DNA of 64,000 nucleotides from RBG-13-51-18 sp050014095. Lineage in GTDB: Bacteria > Chloroflexota > Dehalococcoidia > Dehalococcoidales > RBG-16-60-22. Below are positions 8,526 through 16,108 of this stretch, in pieces. The stretch spans positions 293,023 through 357,022 of the forward strand of contig JBEKDZ010000002.1 of assembly GCA_050014095.1 (NCBI GenBank). The letters are read 5' to 3'. The position numbers and the translations under genes were made by a program. Below the pieces are notes generated by a model. It made no database searches, was not told where the DNA came from, and worked only from the letters and a program-made list of their open reading frames with translations. Position 1 is the stretch's first letter. Every line of letters begins with the position of its first letter.

Positions 8526-8554
8526 AGAGTAAAGGGTTATAAAATGTTTGTCAA
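8526..8554 (-). promoter_or_regulatory. SRP RNA promoter
   Basis: TTGACA (8554-8549), a 17-nt spacer and TACTCT (8531-8526) on the minus strand. The expected transcription start, about 7 nt past the -10 box, coincides with the predicted 5' end of the SRP RNA. Confidence 0.75.
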
Positions 8555-8574
8555 GGAAGAGAGAATGGGAAAGT

Positions 8575-8660
8575 CATTGCGAGGAGCGTAGCGACGTGGC
8601 AATCTCTATGATATTACTACTGCAATGATTGAGATTGCCGCGCTTCGCTCGCAATGACAA
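8575..8660. repeat. Inverted repeat pair, CATTGCGAGG / CGCAATGAC type
   Basis: Starts TCATTGCGAGGAGCGTAGCG, continues CGTGGCAATCTC, and ends GAGATTGCCGCGCTTCGCTC then GCAATGACA. It is one of the three repeat families near 1.4 kb and 4.2 kb. The gap 8519-8828 holds this element, the SRP promoter, a duplicated gene tail and another repeat, and no gene. Confidence 0.75.
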
Positions 8661-8668
8661 TTGTGTAT

Positions 8669-8741
8669 TATCTACCCTCCTCCAGCTGCAATATCAGCTG
8701 GGGAGGCAGGCCTGCTTTCGCCATTTTGTCCTGCGTGGCGT
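8669..8741 (-). pseudogene. Duplicated 3' tail of the metallophosphoesterase gene
   Basis: About 73 bases here are almost identical to the last 73 bases of the metallophosphoesterase gene at 8829-8901 (both contain GCAATATCAGCTGGGGAGGC and CGCCATTTT.TCCTGCGTGG). Read on the minus strand it still encodes most of the C-terminal residues. A palindromic repeat separates the copy from the real gene end. Confidence 0.85.
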
Positions 8742-8747
8742 GATTAC

Positions 8748-8828
8748 AAAATCCTTCTCTTCTCTCCCTTTATGAAAGGGAGACGATTGTTTGTCTCTCC
8801 TTTGTAAGGAGGGATTAAGGGAGATTTT
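8748..8828. repeat. Palindromic repeat, AAAATCC...GGGAGATTTT family
   Basis: A short copy with hairpins CTCCCTTTATGAAAGGGAG and CTCCTTTGTAAGGAG. It lies exactly between the two copies of the metallophosphoesterase gene tail. Confidence 0.85.
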
Positions 8829-9560
8829 CTATCTCCCCTCCTCCAGCCGCAATATCAGCTGGGGAGGCAGGCCTGCCTTCGCCATTTTATCCTGCGTGGC
8901 GCGGATATCGTAAGGCACGCGGTATAAATGGAACATGTTGTCCTCACTATTGTAAATGGCATAGCTGGCGCGGGGGTCGCCATCACGCGGCTGCCCCACC
9001 GCCCCCGGATTGATAATCATTCTCGCTTCGCCTAAAACAAGCTCAGTGTCCGGCGTAAGCGCTATCGCAGTAACTTTACCGTCTTCCTGCTGGAACACCA
9101 GCGGCACATGGGTATGGCCCACCAGGCAGTAGCGCTGATCAAAAAAAGAAAAGTTTCTGGTGGCGATGCTGATGGTCATAACATATTCAAAGATTTGGGA
9201 GGAGGGGCTGCCGTGTACTAGCAAAAAGTCGCCCCGCTGCACGGTTTTAGGTAGCTCTTCAAGATACAGGGCGTCTGCCCCATTCAGCTGCATTCCCGTC
9301 CATTCGCAGGCTTCCGCCGCGACCGGGTTAAAATAGGAAAGTTCGATTTTACCGACCGCGCCGAGGTCGTGGTTGCCGACTACGCTGACGACTTTTAATT
9401 TCTGCAGCAGGTTGATGCATTCGGTAGGGTCGGGACCATAGCCGACGATATCGCCCAGGCACCATATCTCATCCACGGCGCCCTTTGTTTTGATGTCATC
9501 CAGCACGGCGTTCAGAGCCGCCAGGTTGGCATGTATATCCGCCAGAATCGCACAGCGCAT
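8829..9560 (-). CDS. Metallophosphoesterase (YfcE/MJ0936-like)
   Basis: A 243-residue calcineurin-type phosphoesterase. Metal-binding motifs are in order: LADIHAN (DxH), LGDIVGYGPDP (GD), GNHD, LVHGSP, and VGHTHVP (GHxH). These coordinate two metals. The family hydrolyses phosphodiesters or nucleotides; the physiological substrate is unknown. The ATG lies 8 nt after a TGCTATATT extended -10 box. It is transcribed away from thiL, and its 3' tail is duplicated downstream beside a repeat. Confidence 0.88.
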   Translation of the reverse strand: MRCAILADIHANLAALNAVLDDIKTKGAVDEIWCLGDIVGYGPDPTECINLLQKLKVVSVVGNHDLGAVGKIELSYFNPVAAEACEWTGMQLNGADALYLEELPKTVQRGDFLLVHGSPSSQIFEYVMTISIATRNFSFFDQRYCLVGHTHVPLVFQQEDGKVTAIALTPDTELVLGEARMIINPGAVGQPRDGDPRASYAIYNSEDNMFHLYRVPYDIRATQDKMAKAGLPPQLILRLEEGR

Positions 9561-9568
9561 TTGGGAAT

Positions 9569-9577
9569 AATATAGCA
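9569..9577 (-). promoter_or_regulatory. Extended -10 promoter, leaderless, for metallophosphoesterase
   Basis: TGCTATATT on the minus strand, ending 8 nt before the ATG at 9560. Confidence 0.6.
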
Positions 9578-9632
9578 GTTTTTACGGGAGAAGGAAAGTG
9601 GGAAACGCAAAAAGCCAGCTATATCCTGAATA

Positions 9633-9641
9633 TGCTATAAT
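9633..9641 (+). promoter_or_regulatory. Extended -10 promoter, leaderless, for thiL operon
   Basis: TGCTATAAT ends 7 nt before the ATG at 9649. Its position rules against translation from the upstream in-frame GTG at 9598. Confidence 0.65.
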
Positions 9642-9648
9642 TTTAGCT

Positions 9649-10641
9649 ATGAAAGTGAAGGAACTGGGCGAGTTCAGGCTGATAGACCGGCTAAACAAGA
9701 TGATTGCCGACGCGGGCATCAATAAAACCTCCCCACATCTTATCCTCGGTATCGGCGACGATGCCGCCGCCTGGCAAGGCGATAGCTCGATTCAACTCGC
9801 CACGGTGGACACGATGGTTCAGGACGTCCACTTTACGCCGGATACCACCACCTGGCAAGAGGTCGGCTGGAAATCCCTAGCCATCAACATCAGCGATATC
9901 GCCGCGATGGGGGGTCTGCCGCATTACGCTTTGGTAGCTCTGGCTTTACCGGAGGATACGGATGTCGAAAACGTTGTCGAGCTTTATAAAGGAATGATTG
10001 AAATCGCCAAAGAGTTCAAAATCGCTATCGCCGGCGGAAATATCAGCCGGGCGCCGCAGGTATCGGTTACCATTACCGTGCTGGGGAGTAGTCCGGATAA
10101 TAGAATACTCAAGCGCTCTAACGCCAAAGCGGGGGACGTTATCGCCGTCACCGGCTACGCCGGCAGCGCCGCCGCCGGACTGGTAATGCTGACGAAAAAG
10201 CTCAAGCTTGAGGTGAAAGCGGCACGATATTTAAGAAACGCTTTTTTGCATCCCATGCCGCGCATCGAGGAAGGACGGCTGCTGGTCAAGCACGGCATCA
10301 CTACCGCCATCGATACCAGCGATGGGCTCGTCGCCGACTTACGCCATATCTGCGAAGCGAGCCAGGTCAGCGCTAAGGTGAATATCGAGCAGGTGCCGAT
10401 TAATGACGTGGTTAAAGCTAACTTCAGAGAAGATGCACGGCAAATGGCGCTAGGGGGCGGGGAGGACTACGAGCTACTTTTTACCGGCAGCCTTGAAGCT
10501 ATCAATAAAGTGAAAAAAGAAGCTAAATGTCCGGTAACCGTGATCGGGGAGATTACCAGGGGTGAGGCGGGGAAAATAAGTCTGTTCGACGCCAACGGCA
10601 AAACCTTGAAAATCGACTATATGGGCTGGACTCATTTTTAA
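9649..10641 (+). CDS. thiL: Thiamine-monophosphate kinase
   Basis: A 330-residue ThiL, which phosphorylates thiamine monophosphate to the active cofactor thiamine diphosphate. It starts MKVKELGEFRLIDRL and shows LGIGDDAAAW, TVDTMVQDVHFTP, KSLAINISDIAAMGG and the C-terminal ALGGGEDYELLFT, all signature motifs. It heads an operon with a thioesterase, a HAD phosphatase and ndk. The start is set by the -10 box 7 nt upstream. Confidence 0.94.
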   Translation: MKVKELGEFRLIDRLNKMIADAGINKTSPHLILGIGDDAAAWQGDSSIQLATVDTMVQDVHFTPDTTTWQEVGWKSLAINISDIAAMGGLPHYALVALALPEDTDVENVVELYKGMIEIAKEFKIAIAGGNISRAPQVSVTITVLGSSPDNRILKRSNAKAGDVIAVTGYAGSAAAGLVMLTKKLKLEVKAARYLRNAFLHPMPRIEEGRLLVKHGITTAIDTSDGLVADLRHICEASQVSAKVNIEQVPINDVVKANFREDARQMALGGGEDYELLFTGSLEAINKVKKEAKCPVTVIGEITRGEAGKISLFDANGKTLKIDYMGWTHF

Positions 10642-10659
10642 CGGACGGGAGATATATAT

Positions 10660-11127
10660 ATGGTAGCCATACCCAAAGTCACGCTCAATACCGACCTTAA
10701 CGAGGGATTCTGCTTCGGGTGCGGGCAAAATAACCCCATTGGCATGAAGCTGCACTTTACCAGAGACGGCGAGACCATCCGCGCGGAGTTTACGCCGGAT
10801 AAAATGCACCAGGGGTGGCCCGGTTTATTGCACGGCGGCATACTGGGCTGTCTATTAGATGAAGCCATGAGCAACATCGCTTATGCCACGGGCAATACCT
10901 GCCTGACCGCTACCATCGAAATCCGATGGCGGCAGCCGGTAGAGGTGGCAGTGCCGCTGGTCGTGACCGCCTGGATAACTCGCCAGCGGAAAAAACTCAT
11001 CGAGACGGCCGGTAAGGTGACGCTTAAAGACGGCACCATCATCGCGGAAAGCACCGCCAAGCAATTCATCGCGGAGAACCAGGCGGGTCAGGAGGACAAA
11101 GTGAAGGAGACCCGCAGTCATGTCTAA
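10660..11127 (+). CDS. PaaI-like hotdog thioesterase
   Basis: A 155-residue single hotdog-domain protein. GFCFGCGQNNPIGMKL near the start and WPGLLHGGILGCLLDEAM in the middle match PaaI-type acyl-CoA thioesterases; the HGG and the nearby acidic residue form the active-site region. The acyl-CoA substrate is unknown. It begins 18 nt after thiL with a GGGAG ribosome-binding site and overlaps the next gene by 8 nt. Confidence 0.85.
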   Translation: MVAIPKVTLNTDLNEGFCFGCGQNNPIGMKLHFTRDGETIRAEFTPDKMHQGWPGLLHGGILGCLLDEAMSNIAYATGNTCLTATIEIRWRQPVEVAVPLVVTAWITRQRKKLIETAGKVTLKDGTIIAESTAKQFIAENQAGQEDKVKETRSHV

Positions 11128-11785
11128 AACGCAGTTAGAAGCCGTGCTCTGGGATATGGACGGCGTTATCGCTGATACAGCGGACTATCATTACAACGCC
11201 TGGCGGGAGGTATTTAAGGAGCGGGGGGTGGAGTTCATTAAAGCGGACTTCATGCGGCACTTCGGGCAACGGCATGACACGATTACCAAGTTCGCCCTCG
11301 GCGATAAACTATCACCGGAAGAGGTCAACAAGATTTCTGAAAAAAAACAGGCTATCTACCGTCGGAACGTCGCTAAAAACATCATCCCACTGCCCGGCGC
11401 TATCGCGCTGATAAAGTCGCTCAACCAGCACGGCATCAAAACGGCCATCGCTTCATCAGCGGTGCCGGCAAATATCGATGTTATTCTACGGGGACTGGGC
11501 ATCGAAAAAAACTTTCAGGCGATTGTCTGGGGTACCGAGGTGGCGGAGGGCAAGCCCAGTCCCTTGATTTTCCAGCTGGCGGCAAAAAAGCTGGGCGTGA
11601 AGCCCGGCAACTGCGTGGTTATCGAGGACGCTATCGCTGGGGTTACTGCCGCCAAGCGGGCCGGCATGAAATGCATCGCGGTGACCAACAGCCATCCCGG
11701 TATAAGCTTAAAAAATGCCGACTATATAGTAGATAGCCTAGAGAAGGTTGACATTGAGGTTTTAAAAGGATTATTTAAGAAATAA
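11120..11785 (+). CDS. HAD-family hydrolase, beta-phosphoglucomutase-like
   Basis: A 221-residue HAD subfamily IA protein. WDMDGVIADTADYHYNAW is motif I with the nucleophile and acid aspartates and a beta-phosphoglucomutase-type cap entry; SSAVPAN is motif II; GKPSPLIFQLAAKKL and VIEDAIAGVTAAKRAG are motifs III and IV. It may be a sugar-phosphate phosphatase or mutase. The gene overlaps the thioesterase gene and precedes ndk by 10 nt. Confidence 0.87.
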   Translation: MSKTQLEAVLWDMDGVIADTADYHYNAWREVFKERGVEFIKADFMRHFGQRHDTITKFALGDKLSPEEVNKISEKKQAIYRRNVAKNIIPLPGAIALIKSLNQHGIKTAIASSAVPANIDVILRGLGIEKNFQAIVWGTEVAEGKPSPLIFQLAAKKLGVKPGNCVVIEDAIAGVTAAKRAGMKCIAVTNSHPGISLKNADYIVDSLEKVDIEVLKGLFKK

Positions 11786-11795
11786 GGAGTTATTA

Positions 11796-12212
11796 ATGGA
11801 AAGGTCTCTGGTTCTCATCAAGCCCGATGCCATGGAAAGAGGACTGGCGGGCGTAATCATCGGGCGGCTGCAGGGGGCGGGACTTAAGCTTATCGGACTT
11901 AAAATGTTGCATATGGATAAAGCCCTGGCAGAAAAGCACTATGCCATCCACAAAGGCAAATCATTCTTCAATGATTTAGTGGAATATATAACTTCTGCCC
12001 CTATCGTCGCGGCCGTTTTTGAAGGAGAAGGAGCAATAGAGCGTATCCGAACACTCATGGGCGCTACTGACCCGGCTAAAGCCGAGGCGTGCACGATACG
12101 CAAGGACTACGGACTGGATATTCAGCGGAACGCTACACATGCTTCGGACTCGCCGAAAAACGGAGAAATAGAGATAGCCAATTTCTTTAAGAAGAACGAG
12201 ATTTACGAATAA
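11796..12212 (+). CDS. ndk: Nucleoside diphosphate kinase
   Basis: A 138-residue NDK that equalises nucleoside triphosphate pools. It starts MERSLVLIKPDAMERGL and has the active-site histidine in NATHASDSP. Length and motifs are canonical. AAGGAG lies before the ATG. It is the last gene of the thiL operon and converges on rsfS, with only 5 nt between the stop codons. Confidence 0.96.
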   Translation: MERSLVLIKPDAMERGLAGVIIGRLQGAGLKLIGLKMLHMDKALAEKHYAIHKGKSFFNDLVEYITSAPIVAAVFEGEGAIERIRTLMGATDPAKAEACTIRKDYGLDIQRNATHASDSPKNGEIEIANFFKKNEIYE

Positions 12213-12217
12213 GCAAC

Positions 12218-12562
12218 CTATTGAATCCTTAAAACCGTCTTGGCTTCCTGCCAGAGCTCATCGAGCTTGTAGTAATCACGCTCAACCGTGTCGAAAATAT
12301 GCACAATAACATCGGTATAATCCAGCAGGAGCCAGCCCGAATCCAAACCTCCCTCGCGATGATGCGGCAGGACGCCGTCTTTTTTCAGAGCTTTTTCTAT
12401 CTCGTCGTTGATGGTGCGAATCTGCCGGCCGCTTTCTCCGGAGCAGATAACAAAATAGTCGGTAAAGCTGCATACCTTACGCACATCCAGCAGGACGATA
12501 TTGCTTGCCTGCTTATCGCTGGCGGCGTCCACGGCTTGGCGGGCTAACTCTAGTGCTTCCAG
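12218..12562 (-). CDS. rsfS: Ribosomal silencing factor RsfS, probable CTG start
   Basis: An RsfS/YbeB protein that binds ribosomal protein L14 and blocks subunit joining when nutrients are low. The core DIVxLDV..KCSFTDYFVIC-like stretch appears as NIVLLDVRKVCSFTDYFVIC, and GLDSGWLLLDYTDVIVHIF follows. The first conventional start (GTG at 12532) removes the first helix: in frame upstream lies LEALELARQAV, which fits the family N-terminus. No ATG, GTG or TTG precedes it, but a CTG at 12562 is 9 nt after a GAGGAG site, giving 114 residues. If CTG is not used, the protein is the 104-residue form. Confidence 0.85.
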   Translation of the reverse strand: MEALELARQAVDAASDKQASNIVLLDVRKVCSFTDYFVICSGESGRQIRTINDEIEKALKKDGVLPHHREGGLDSGWLLLDYTDVIVHIFDTVERDYYKLDELWQEAKTVLRIQ

Positions 12563-12630
12563 GCTGCGCTTCTCCTCTACTTGGTTTACCTCATTATACT
12601 ATACCATTTTATCCACGATGGAAATGCTGT

Positions 12631-12636
12631 TATAAT
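12631..12636 (+). promoter_or_regulatory. Promoter -10 box of molybdoenzyme gene
   Basis: TATAAT with a weak -35 (TTTTAT near 12607). A leader of about 28 nt carries GAGGAAAG before the ATG at 12671. Confidence 0.5.
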
Positions 12637-12670
12637 TAAAACCAATAAATAAAAATCCGAGGAAAGTAAA

Positions 12671-14737
12671 ATGTCAAAATCGATAGAGGTAAAAGACGGC
12701 ATCTGCTATATGTGCACCAATACCTGTCCGACATCAGTGCATGTGCAGGATGGTAAAATTACAAAAATAGATATCGTCAACCCAAAGGTCGCTCACTGCC
12801 CCCGCTGGAAAGCACAAAAAGACTTCGTCTATCATCCCGACCGCCTCCTTCACCCTCTAAAAAGGGCGGGTAAAAGGGGCGAAGGTAAATGGCTGCGTAT
12901 TTCCTGGGACGAAGCGCTTGATACTATCGCCAGCAACCTGCAGGCGGTAAAAGAGAAATATGGACCGGAATCAGTGGTCTTCTGGATTGCCTACCCCAAA
13001 GAGCCCCGCCCCTACTTCCACCGCCTGACTCACGCCTTCGGGTCACCTAACTACTGTACAGAGAGCAGCAACTGTTTTTCCGGCACCTGGATTGCCGCCA
13101 ACCTGACCTACGGTGCGGAATGGTCTTACATGGCTGGCTCCGGCTCCAGCGTCGACCCCGCTACAAAATGCAAGCTGATATGGGGGTCGGGGGTAATATC
13201 TTCACCTTCTGTCTGGCAGGAAAATATGGCAGCTGGGGAAAAAGGCATTAAGCTCATCGTGGTTGACCCCCGCCACACCGCCATCGCCGCCAAAGCCGAT
13301 ATCCACCTCCAGCTCCGGCCCGGCACCGATGGCGCCCTGGCGTTGGGCTTTATGAACGTTATCATTAATGAAAACCTTTACGATAAAGACTTTGTGACTA
13401 AATGGACAGTCGGCTTCGACGACCTGAAAAAACTGGTACAGAAATATACGCCGGAGCATGTTTCTAAAATCACCTGGGTGCCCGCGGCGAAAATTATCGA
13501 AGCCGCCCGACTTTACGCCTCTCTTAAGCCAGCCAGGCTGCACATGAGCAGCAACAGTACTACCCACCATAACAACGGCGTGCAAAACCACCGCGCCGTA
13601 ATTCTGCTCGCGGCAATTACCGGCAACATCGGCATAACCGGCGGTAATGCGTTGGGACCCCATAATACCGGTAAAACTAATGACATTACCCTCCACGATA
13701 GAGTCAACTCGATGCCGCCCGGTGTAGGCGCGACCCGTTTCCCGATATGGACCAAACGCTACCATGAAATGCAATCGAATGCGATAGCCGACCAGATAGA
13801 AAGCGGCAAACCATACCCGATTAAAGCCCTTTTCTCCGGCGGACTGGATATCCAGTTTTTTGGCAATTCCCGCCGCTTTGCCGAGGACTTAAATAAGCTC
13901 GATTTCATTGCCGTCAGCGAATACTTTCATACCCCCGGCACGCAACTGGCGGATATCGTTTTACCCATCGCGTCATGGCTGGAAAGATATATTCTCCTAA
14001 CCGATTTTGGCGGTTATGTAAAGATAATTCAGCCTGCCGTCAAGCCTCTCGGTGAATGCCGTCCGGAGTTCGACATCTATGCCGCTTTAGCGAAACGTTT
14101 GAGCTTCGGGGACTTATTCTGGGATGGCAGCTTCGAGAAAAGCATCGACCATATCCTCGAGCCGATGAAGATAACCTTTAACGACCTGAAGCAACATCCG
14201 GAAGGCGTTAAGCTAAACTACCAGCCCCGCCCGGAAAAGCACTATGAAAAAACAGGGTTCGTGACTGCCTCCGGCAAGGTGGAAATTGCCTCCGGCGTTC
14301 TGGCGGAACATGGCATCGACCCTCTGCCAGTATATAAAGAACCACCGGAGAGTCCTTTGAGCCGACCCGACCTGGTTGACGCTTACCCGCTGGTCCTAAC
14401 GTCGGGAGCCAGGGTCATGGCTTATACCCATTCCCAGTTCCGCAACATTCCTCGACTCCGCAAATTGATGCCGGAACCTCTGGTGGACATCAACCCTGCC
14501 GATGCCTCCCCCCGTAAAATAAAGACCGGCAACACGGTAACAATAACCTCGCCGCGGGGCAGTATCAGGATGAAAGCGAATGTGACTGACTCCATCCTGG
14601 CAGGCGTCGTCTCGATACCGCACCACTGGCCGGGTGAAGCTAATGCTAATTTGCTGGTGGACGATAAAACTCTCGACCCGATTTCCGGTTTTCTCCCCTG
14701 TAAATCACAGCTATGTCAGGTAACCAAATCCAGATGA
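12671..14737 (+). CDS. Molybdopterin-dependent oxidoreductase, catalytic subunit, standalone
   Basis: A 688-residue member of the DMSO-reductase family. The N-terminal [4Fe-4S] motif is CYMCTNTC followed by a fourth cysteine in AHCPRWK. Then come WDEALDTIASNL and, at the molybdenum or tungsten ligand position, ESSNCFSG with a likely cysteine ligand. The C-terminal molydop-binding domain contains LTSGARVMAYTHSQFRN. There is no Tat signal, so it should be cytoplasmic, and no electron-transfer or membrane subunit is next to it. The substrate is unknown; acetylene-hydratase-like, formate-dehydrogenase-like and thiosulfate/polysulfide reductase-like members share these motifs. Confidence 0.85.
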   Translation: MSKSIEVKDGICYMCTNTCPTSVHVQDGKITKIDIVNPKVAHCPRWKAQKDFVYHPDRLLHPLKRAGKRGEGKWLRISWDEALDTIASNLQAVKEKYGPESVVFWIAYPKEPRPYFHRLTHAFGSPNYCTESSNCFSGTWIAANLTYGAEWSYMAGSGSSVDPATKCKLIWGSGVISSPSVWQENMAAGEKGIKLIVVDPRHTAIAAKADIHLQLRPGTDGALALGFMNVIINENLYDKDFVTKWTVGFDDLKKLVQKYTPEHVSKITWVPAAKIIEAARLYASLKPARLHMSSNSTTHHNNGVQNHRAVILLAAITGNIGITGGNALGPHNTGKTNDITLHDRVNSMPPGVGATRFPIWTKRYHEMQSNAIADQIESGKPYPIKALFSGGLDIQFFGNSRRFAEDLNKLDFIAVSEYFHTPGTQLADIVLPIASWLERYILLTDFGGYVKIIQPAVKPLGECRPEFDIYAALAKRLSFGDLFWDGSFEKSIDHILEPMKITFNDLKQHPEGVKLNYQPRPEKHYEKTGFVTASGKVEIASGVLAEHGIDPLPVYKEPPESPLSRPDLVDAYPLVLTSGARVMAYTHSQFRNIPRLRKLMPEPLVDINPADASPRKIKTGNTVTITSPRGSIRMKANVTDSILAGVVSIPHHWPGEANANLLVDDKTLDPISGFLPCKSQLCQVTKSR

Positions 14738-14750
14738 AGATAAGGATGGC

Positions 14751-15470
14751 ATGGCGACAAAACCCCTGATTAAAGCGCTCACCGAAGCCGGTTTAGGCTC
14801 CCGGCGACGCATGGCGGAAGCCATCAAACAGGGCAGGGTCAAGGTCAACGATAAAATCGTCGAATCATTCAATCATCCCGTGGACCCGGGCAAAGACCGT
14901 GTCTCACTCAACGGGCAGGCTATCGACCTCAAGCCCGATAAAATCATCTGCCTGATGCTTAACAAGCCGGAGGGTATTGTATCCACCGTTAGCGACGAAA
15001 AGGGACGCCGTACGGTAGTAGATATCCTGCCGAAAAAGTATCAAAGTCACCGACTCTATCCGGTGGGGCGGCTCGATATCGACACGACCGGACTCCTGCT
15101 GCTGACCAACGACGGCGACCTGACCTACCGTCTTACCCACCCCAAATTCGAATACGAAAAAGAGTACCTGGTAGCGATAAAAGGCAACCTGAATGCCGAC
15201 GAAAAACAGCAGTTGCAGCGCGGTATATTGCTGGAGGACGGCATGACGCATCCCGCAAAAATCAGAGAAATTACCCTGCCCCCCTTCAACTACAGCGTCA
15301 CCATCCATGAAGGCAGAAAAAGGCAGGTGCGCCGCATGTTCGAAAGATTGCGGCATACTGTGGTGGCGCTCAAACGTATACGTATCGGCAAGCTACAACT
15401 GGGCGACCTTAAGGAAGGCGAAGTACGCCATTTAAATCCTAAAGAAATCGCCGCCCTGCTGAACGAATAA
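14751..15470 (+). CDS. rRNA pseudouridine synthase, RsuA/RluB family
   Basis: A 239-residue pseudouridine synthase. An S4 RNA-binding domain covers residues about 5-55 (KALTEAGLGSRRRMAEAIKQ), and the catalytic aspartate is in GRLDIDTTGLLLLTNDG. EGRKRQVRRMFE is a further family motif. It most likely modifies 23S rRNA (RluB role), but RsuA or RluE/F specificity cannot be excluded. It starts 13 nt after the molybdoenzyme gene. Confidence 0.9.
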   Translation: MATKPLIKALTEAGLGSRRRMAEAIKQGRVKVNDKIVESFNHPVDPGKDRVSLNGQAIDLKPDKIICLMLNKPEGIVSTVSDEKGRRTVVDILPKKYQSHRLYPVGRLDIDTTGLLLLTNDGDLTYRLTHPKFEYEKEYLVAIKGNLNADEKQQLQRGILLEDGMTHPAKIREITLPPFNYSVTIHEGRKRQVRRMFERLRHTVVALKRIRIGKLQLGDLKEGEVRHLNPKEIAALLNE

Positions 15471-15511
15471 GCACGTTCCGATTTCCCCGCGAAAAATTTA
15501 TAAACAATATA

Positions 15512-15541
15512 TTGACAAATTTACTTTATGTATCATATAAT
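15512..15541 (+). promoter_or_regulatory. Consensus promoter of MarR-ABC operon
   Basis: TTGACA (15512-15517), an 18-nt spacer and TATAAT (15536-15541): both boxes match the sigma-70 consensus exactly. Confidence 0.75.
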
Positions 15542-15543
15542 AT

Positions 15544-15569
15544 TAATATAGATTAAATTATTTATATTA
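15544..15569 (+). promoter_or_regulatory. Candidate MarR operator
   Basis: TAATATA (15544-15550) and TATATTA (15563-15569) form a perfect inverted repeat with a 12-nt spacer. It covers the expected transcription start and lies just before the marR-type gene, the usual layout of an autorepressor site. Confidence 0.5.
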
Positions 15570-15592
15570 CTTATAATAACTTACAGTAGCAA

Positions 15593-16063
15593 GTGAAAGC
15601 TTTGGATAAGGCAACGCTAATAAAGGAAATCGTCGAGCTGCAGCGTCAGGTCAACCGGGACATGAGAAAGCATACGCTGGGCGCCTGGATGGAGTTGAAT
15701 CTCACCGTCCCGCAGGTAAAAAGCCTGTTCTTTATCGCCAATCAGGGAACCACCAACTTTACCAGGCTGGCGGCAGCTCTCGGCGTCACCCCCGCCAACG
15801 TGACGGGTATTATCGAACGACTCGTGGAACATGATTTGGTTAGTCGGCAGGAAAACCCCGACGACCGCCGCAGCTCAACACTGCGGGTCACGGAAAAGGG
15901 AGAGAATACCATCGCTAACCTGCGCGAAAGAAGAGCCAGCCATACCACCAGGATATTATCTAACCTCAAGGTTGAAGAGCTTAACGCTATTCTGCAAGGT
16001 TTCCGCCTGTTTGTCGAGGCAGCTGCGGCGTATTCAGGCAAGCAGGATACTAGAAAAGCCTGA
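15593..16063 (+). CDS. MarR-family transcriptional regulator
   Basis: A 156-residue winged-helix regulator. FTRLAAALGVTPANVTGIIERLVEHDLV is the recognition helix region (residues about 52-79) and NPDDRRSSTLRVTEKG is the wing, both typical of MarR. It probably senses a toxic ligand and represses its own operon, which continues with an ABC exporter 45 nt downstream. The start is GTG; no strong ribosome-binding site is visible. A second TATAAT lies 15 nt before it. Confidence 0.9.
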   Translation: MKALDKATLIKEIVELQRQVNRDMRKHTLGAWMELNLTVPQVKSLFFIANQGTTNFTRLAAALGVTPANVTGIIERLVEHDLVSRQENPDDRRSSTLRVTEKGENTIANLRERRASHTTRILSNLKVEELNAILQGFRLFVEAAAAYSGKQDTRKA

Positions 16064-16108
16064 TCTCAAAATACATCAAATTTCATTTTTATCGAAGGTA
16101 GTTCAATT

